A DNA stretch of 5,764 nucleotides, taken from the NCBI GenBank assembly GCA_030598625.1, contig JAUVPO010000132.1, positions 1-5,764 of the forward strand. The letters are read 5' to 3'. Both the position numbers and the translations under genes were made by a program. This stretch comes from Deferribacteres bacterium (GTDB lineage Bacteria > Nitrospirota > Thermodesulfovibrionia > UBA6902). Position 1 is the first letter of the stretch. Each line of letters opens with the position of its first letter. The notes below the pieces were generated by a model, which saw only the letters and a list, made by a program, of their open reading frames with translations, made no database searches and was not told where the DNA came from. Shown in pieces: positions 5,677 to 5,764 of the stretch.

Positions 5677-5764
5677 TTATTCTTCATCCTCATCTTCGTC
5701 TTCATCCTCATCTTCGTCTTCATCCTCATCTTCGTCTTCATCCTCATCTTCGTCTTCATCCTCA
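5677..5764 (-). CDS. 3' end of an upstream gene encoding an alternating Glu/Asp C-terminal tail (partial)
   Basis: Only the last 28 codons and the stop are visible; the gene continues past the right edge. Read leftward, the codons alternate GAG/GAA (Glu) with GAT/GAC (Asp), end in Glu-Glu, and are closed by TAA at 5677-5679 with a second in-frame TAA at 5674-5676. The tail is purely acidic. The gene body is unseen, so no function can be given. It lies 75 bp upstream of the beta subunit on the same strand and could be the first gene of this operon, for example a membrane or cytochrome partner, but that is inference. One other leftward frame is also open (Arg-Met-Lys-Thr-Lys-Met repeats running to a TGA near 5645). 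The acidic reading is preferred because poly-acidic tails are common and that frame has tandem stops at the repeat boundary. Confidence 0.6.
   Translation of the reverse strand, partial: EDEDEDEDEDEDEDEDEDEDEDEDEDEE
5683..5764. repeat. Perfect 18-bp tandem repeat, about 4.6 copies, running off the right edge
   Basis: The plus-strand unit is ttcatcctcatcttcgtc, at 5683-5700, 5701-5718, 5719-5736 and 5737-5754, with ten bases of a fifth copy to 5764. Copies are identical even at synonymous third positions (GAC versus GAT and GAG versus GAA keep their place in the unit). This points to recent duplication by slippage or unequal exchange, not only selection for an acidic protein. The unit is six codons, so copy-number changes keep the frame. 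The array may be longer than the window shows. Confidence 0.95.

Noticed and set aside
5646..5764. Plus-strand readings of the 18-bp repeat (poly-Ser frame, and a His-Pro-His-Leu-Arg-Leu frame from an ATG at 5646)
   Set aside because: The Ser frame has a stop at 5657-5659 and no start after it. The other frame has an ATG but no ribosome site. Neither fits the direction of the neighbouring genes.

Overview
The window reads as one leftward (minus-strand) gene cluster for a periplasmic molybdenum/tungsten enzyme of the DMSO-reductase superfamily, with its accessory proteins. Twin-arginine signals, c-type cytochrome motifs and a likely lipoprotein point to an anaerobic or facultatively respiring Gram-negative bacterium with multihaem electron transfer. 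Gene style, moderate GC and a G7/C7 palindromic repeat would fit groups such as Nitrospirota or Desulfobacterota, but that placement is impression, not proof.

Layout in transcription order, right to left. (1) 5764-5677: the last 28 codons of a gene entering from the right, encoding an alternating Glu/Asp tail built on perfect 18-bp repeats and closed by two TAA stops. (2) 5601-4741: a four-cluster ferredoxin-type beta subunit with its own Tat signal. (3) 4708-2231: the catalytic molybdopterin alpha subunit, with Tat signal and an N-terminal Fe-S motif. (4) A 102-bp gap holding a perfect 13-bp-stem palindrome and a smaller inverted repeat. (5) 2128-1442: a TorD-family maturation chaperone. (6) 1427-978: a small exported, probably lipid-anchored protein, possibly NTF2-like. 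(7) An 86-bp gap with 7-bp periodic repeats. (8) 891-97: an exported pentahaem cytochrome c starting at GTG. (9) Positions 1-96 hold no recognisable gene. There is no gene-free stretch over 300 bp.

Working model (inference): the chaperone helps load the cofactor into alpha. Alpha and beta fold in the cytoplasm and are exported by Tat. Electrons then pass between the alpha active site, the alpha and beta Fe-S clusters, and the pentahaem cytochrome or a quinone-linked partner. No membrane anchor subunit lies in the window; it may be the gene to the right or lie elsewhere. The substrate cannot be read from sequence. General resemblance is to the polysulfide/thiosulfate/tetrathionate reductase branch, but the position where that branch normally has a Mo-ligating Cys is Ser/Thr-rich here. 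The beta subunit also has Asp where the fourth Cys of its first motif is expected. These two departures, plus the acidic repeat tail next door, are the main reasons to look again.
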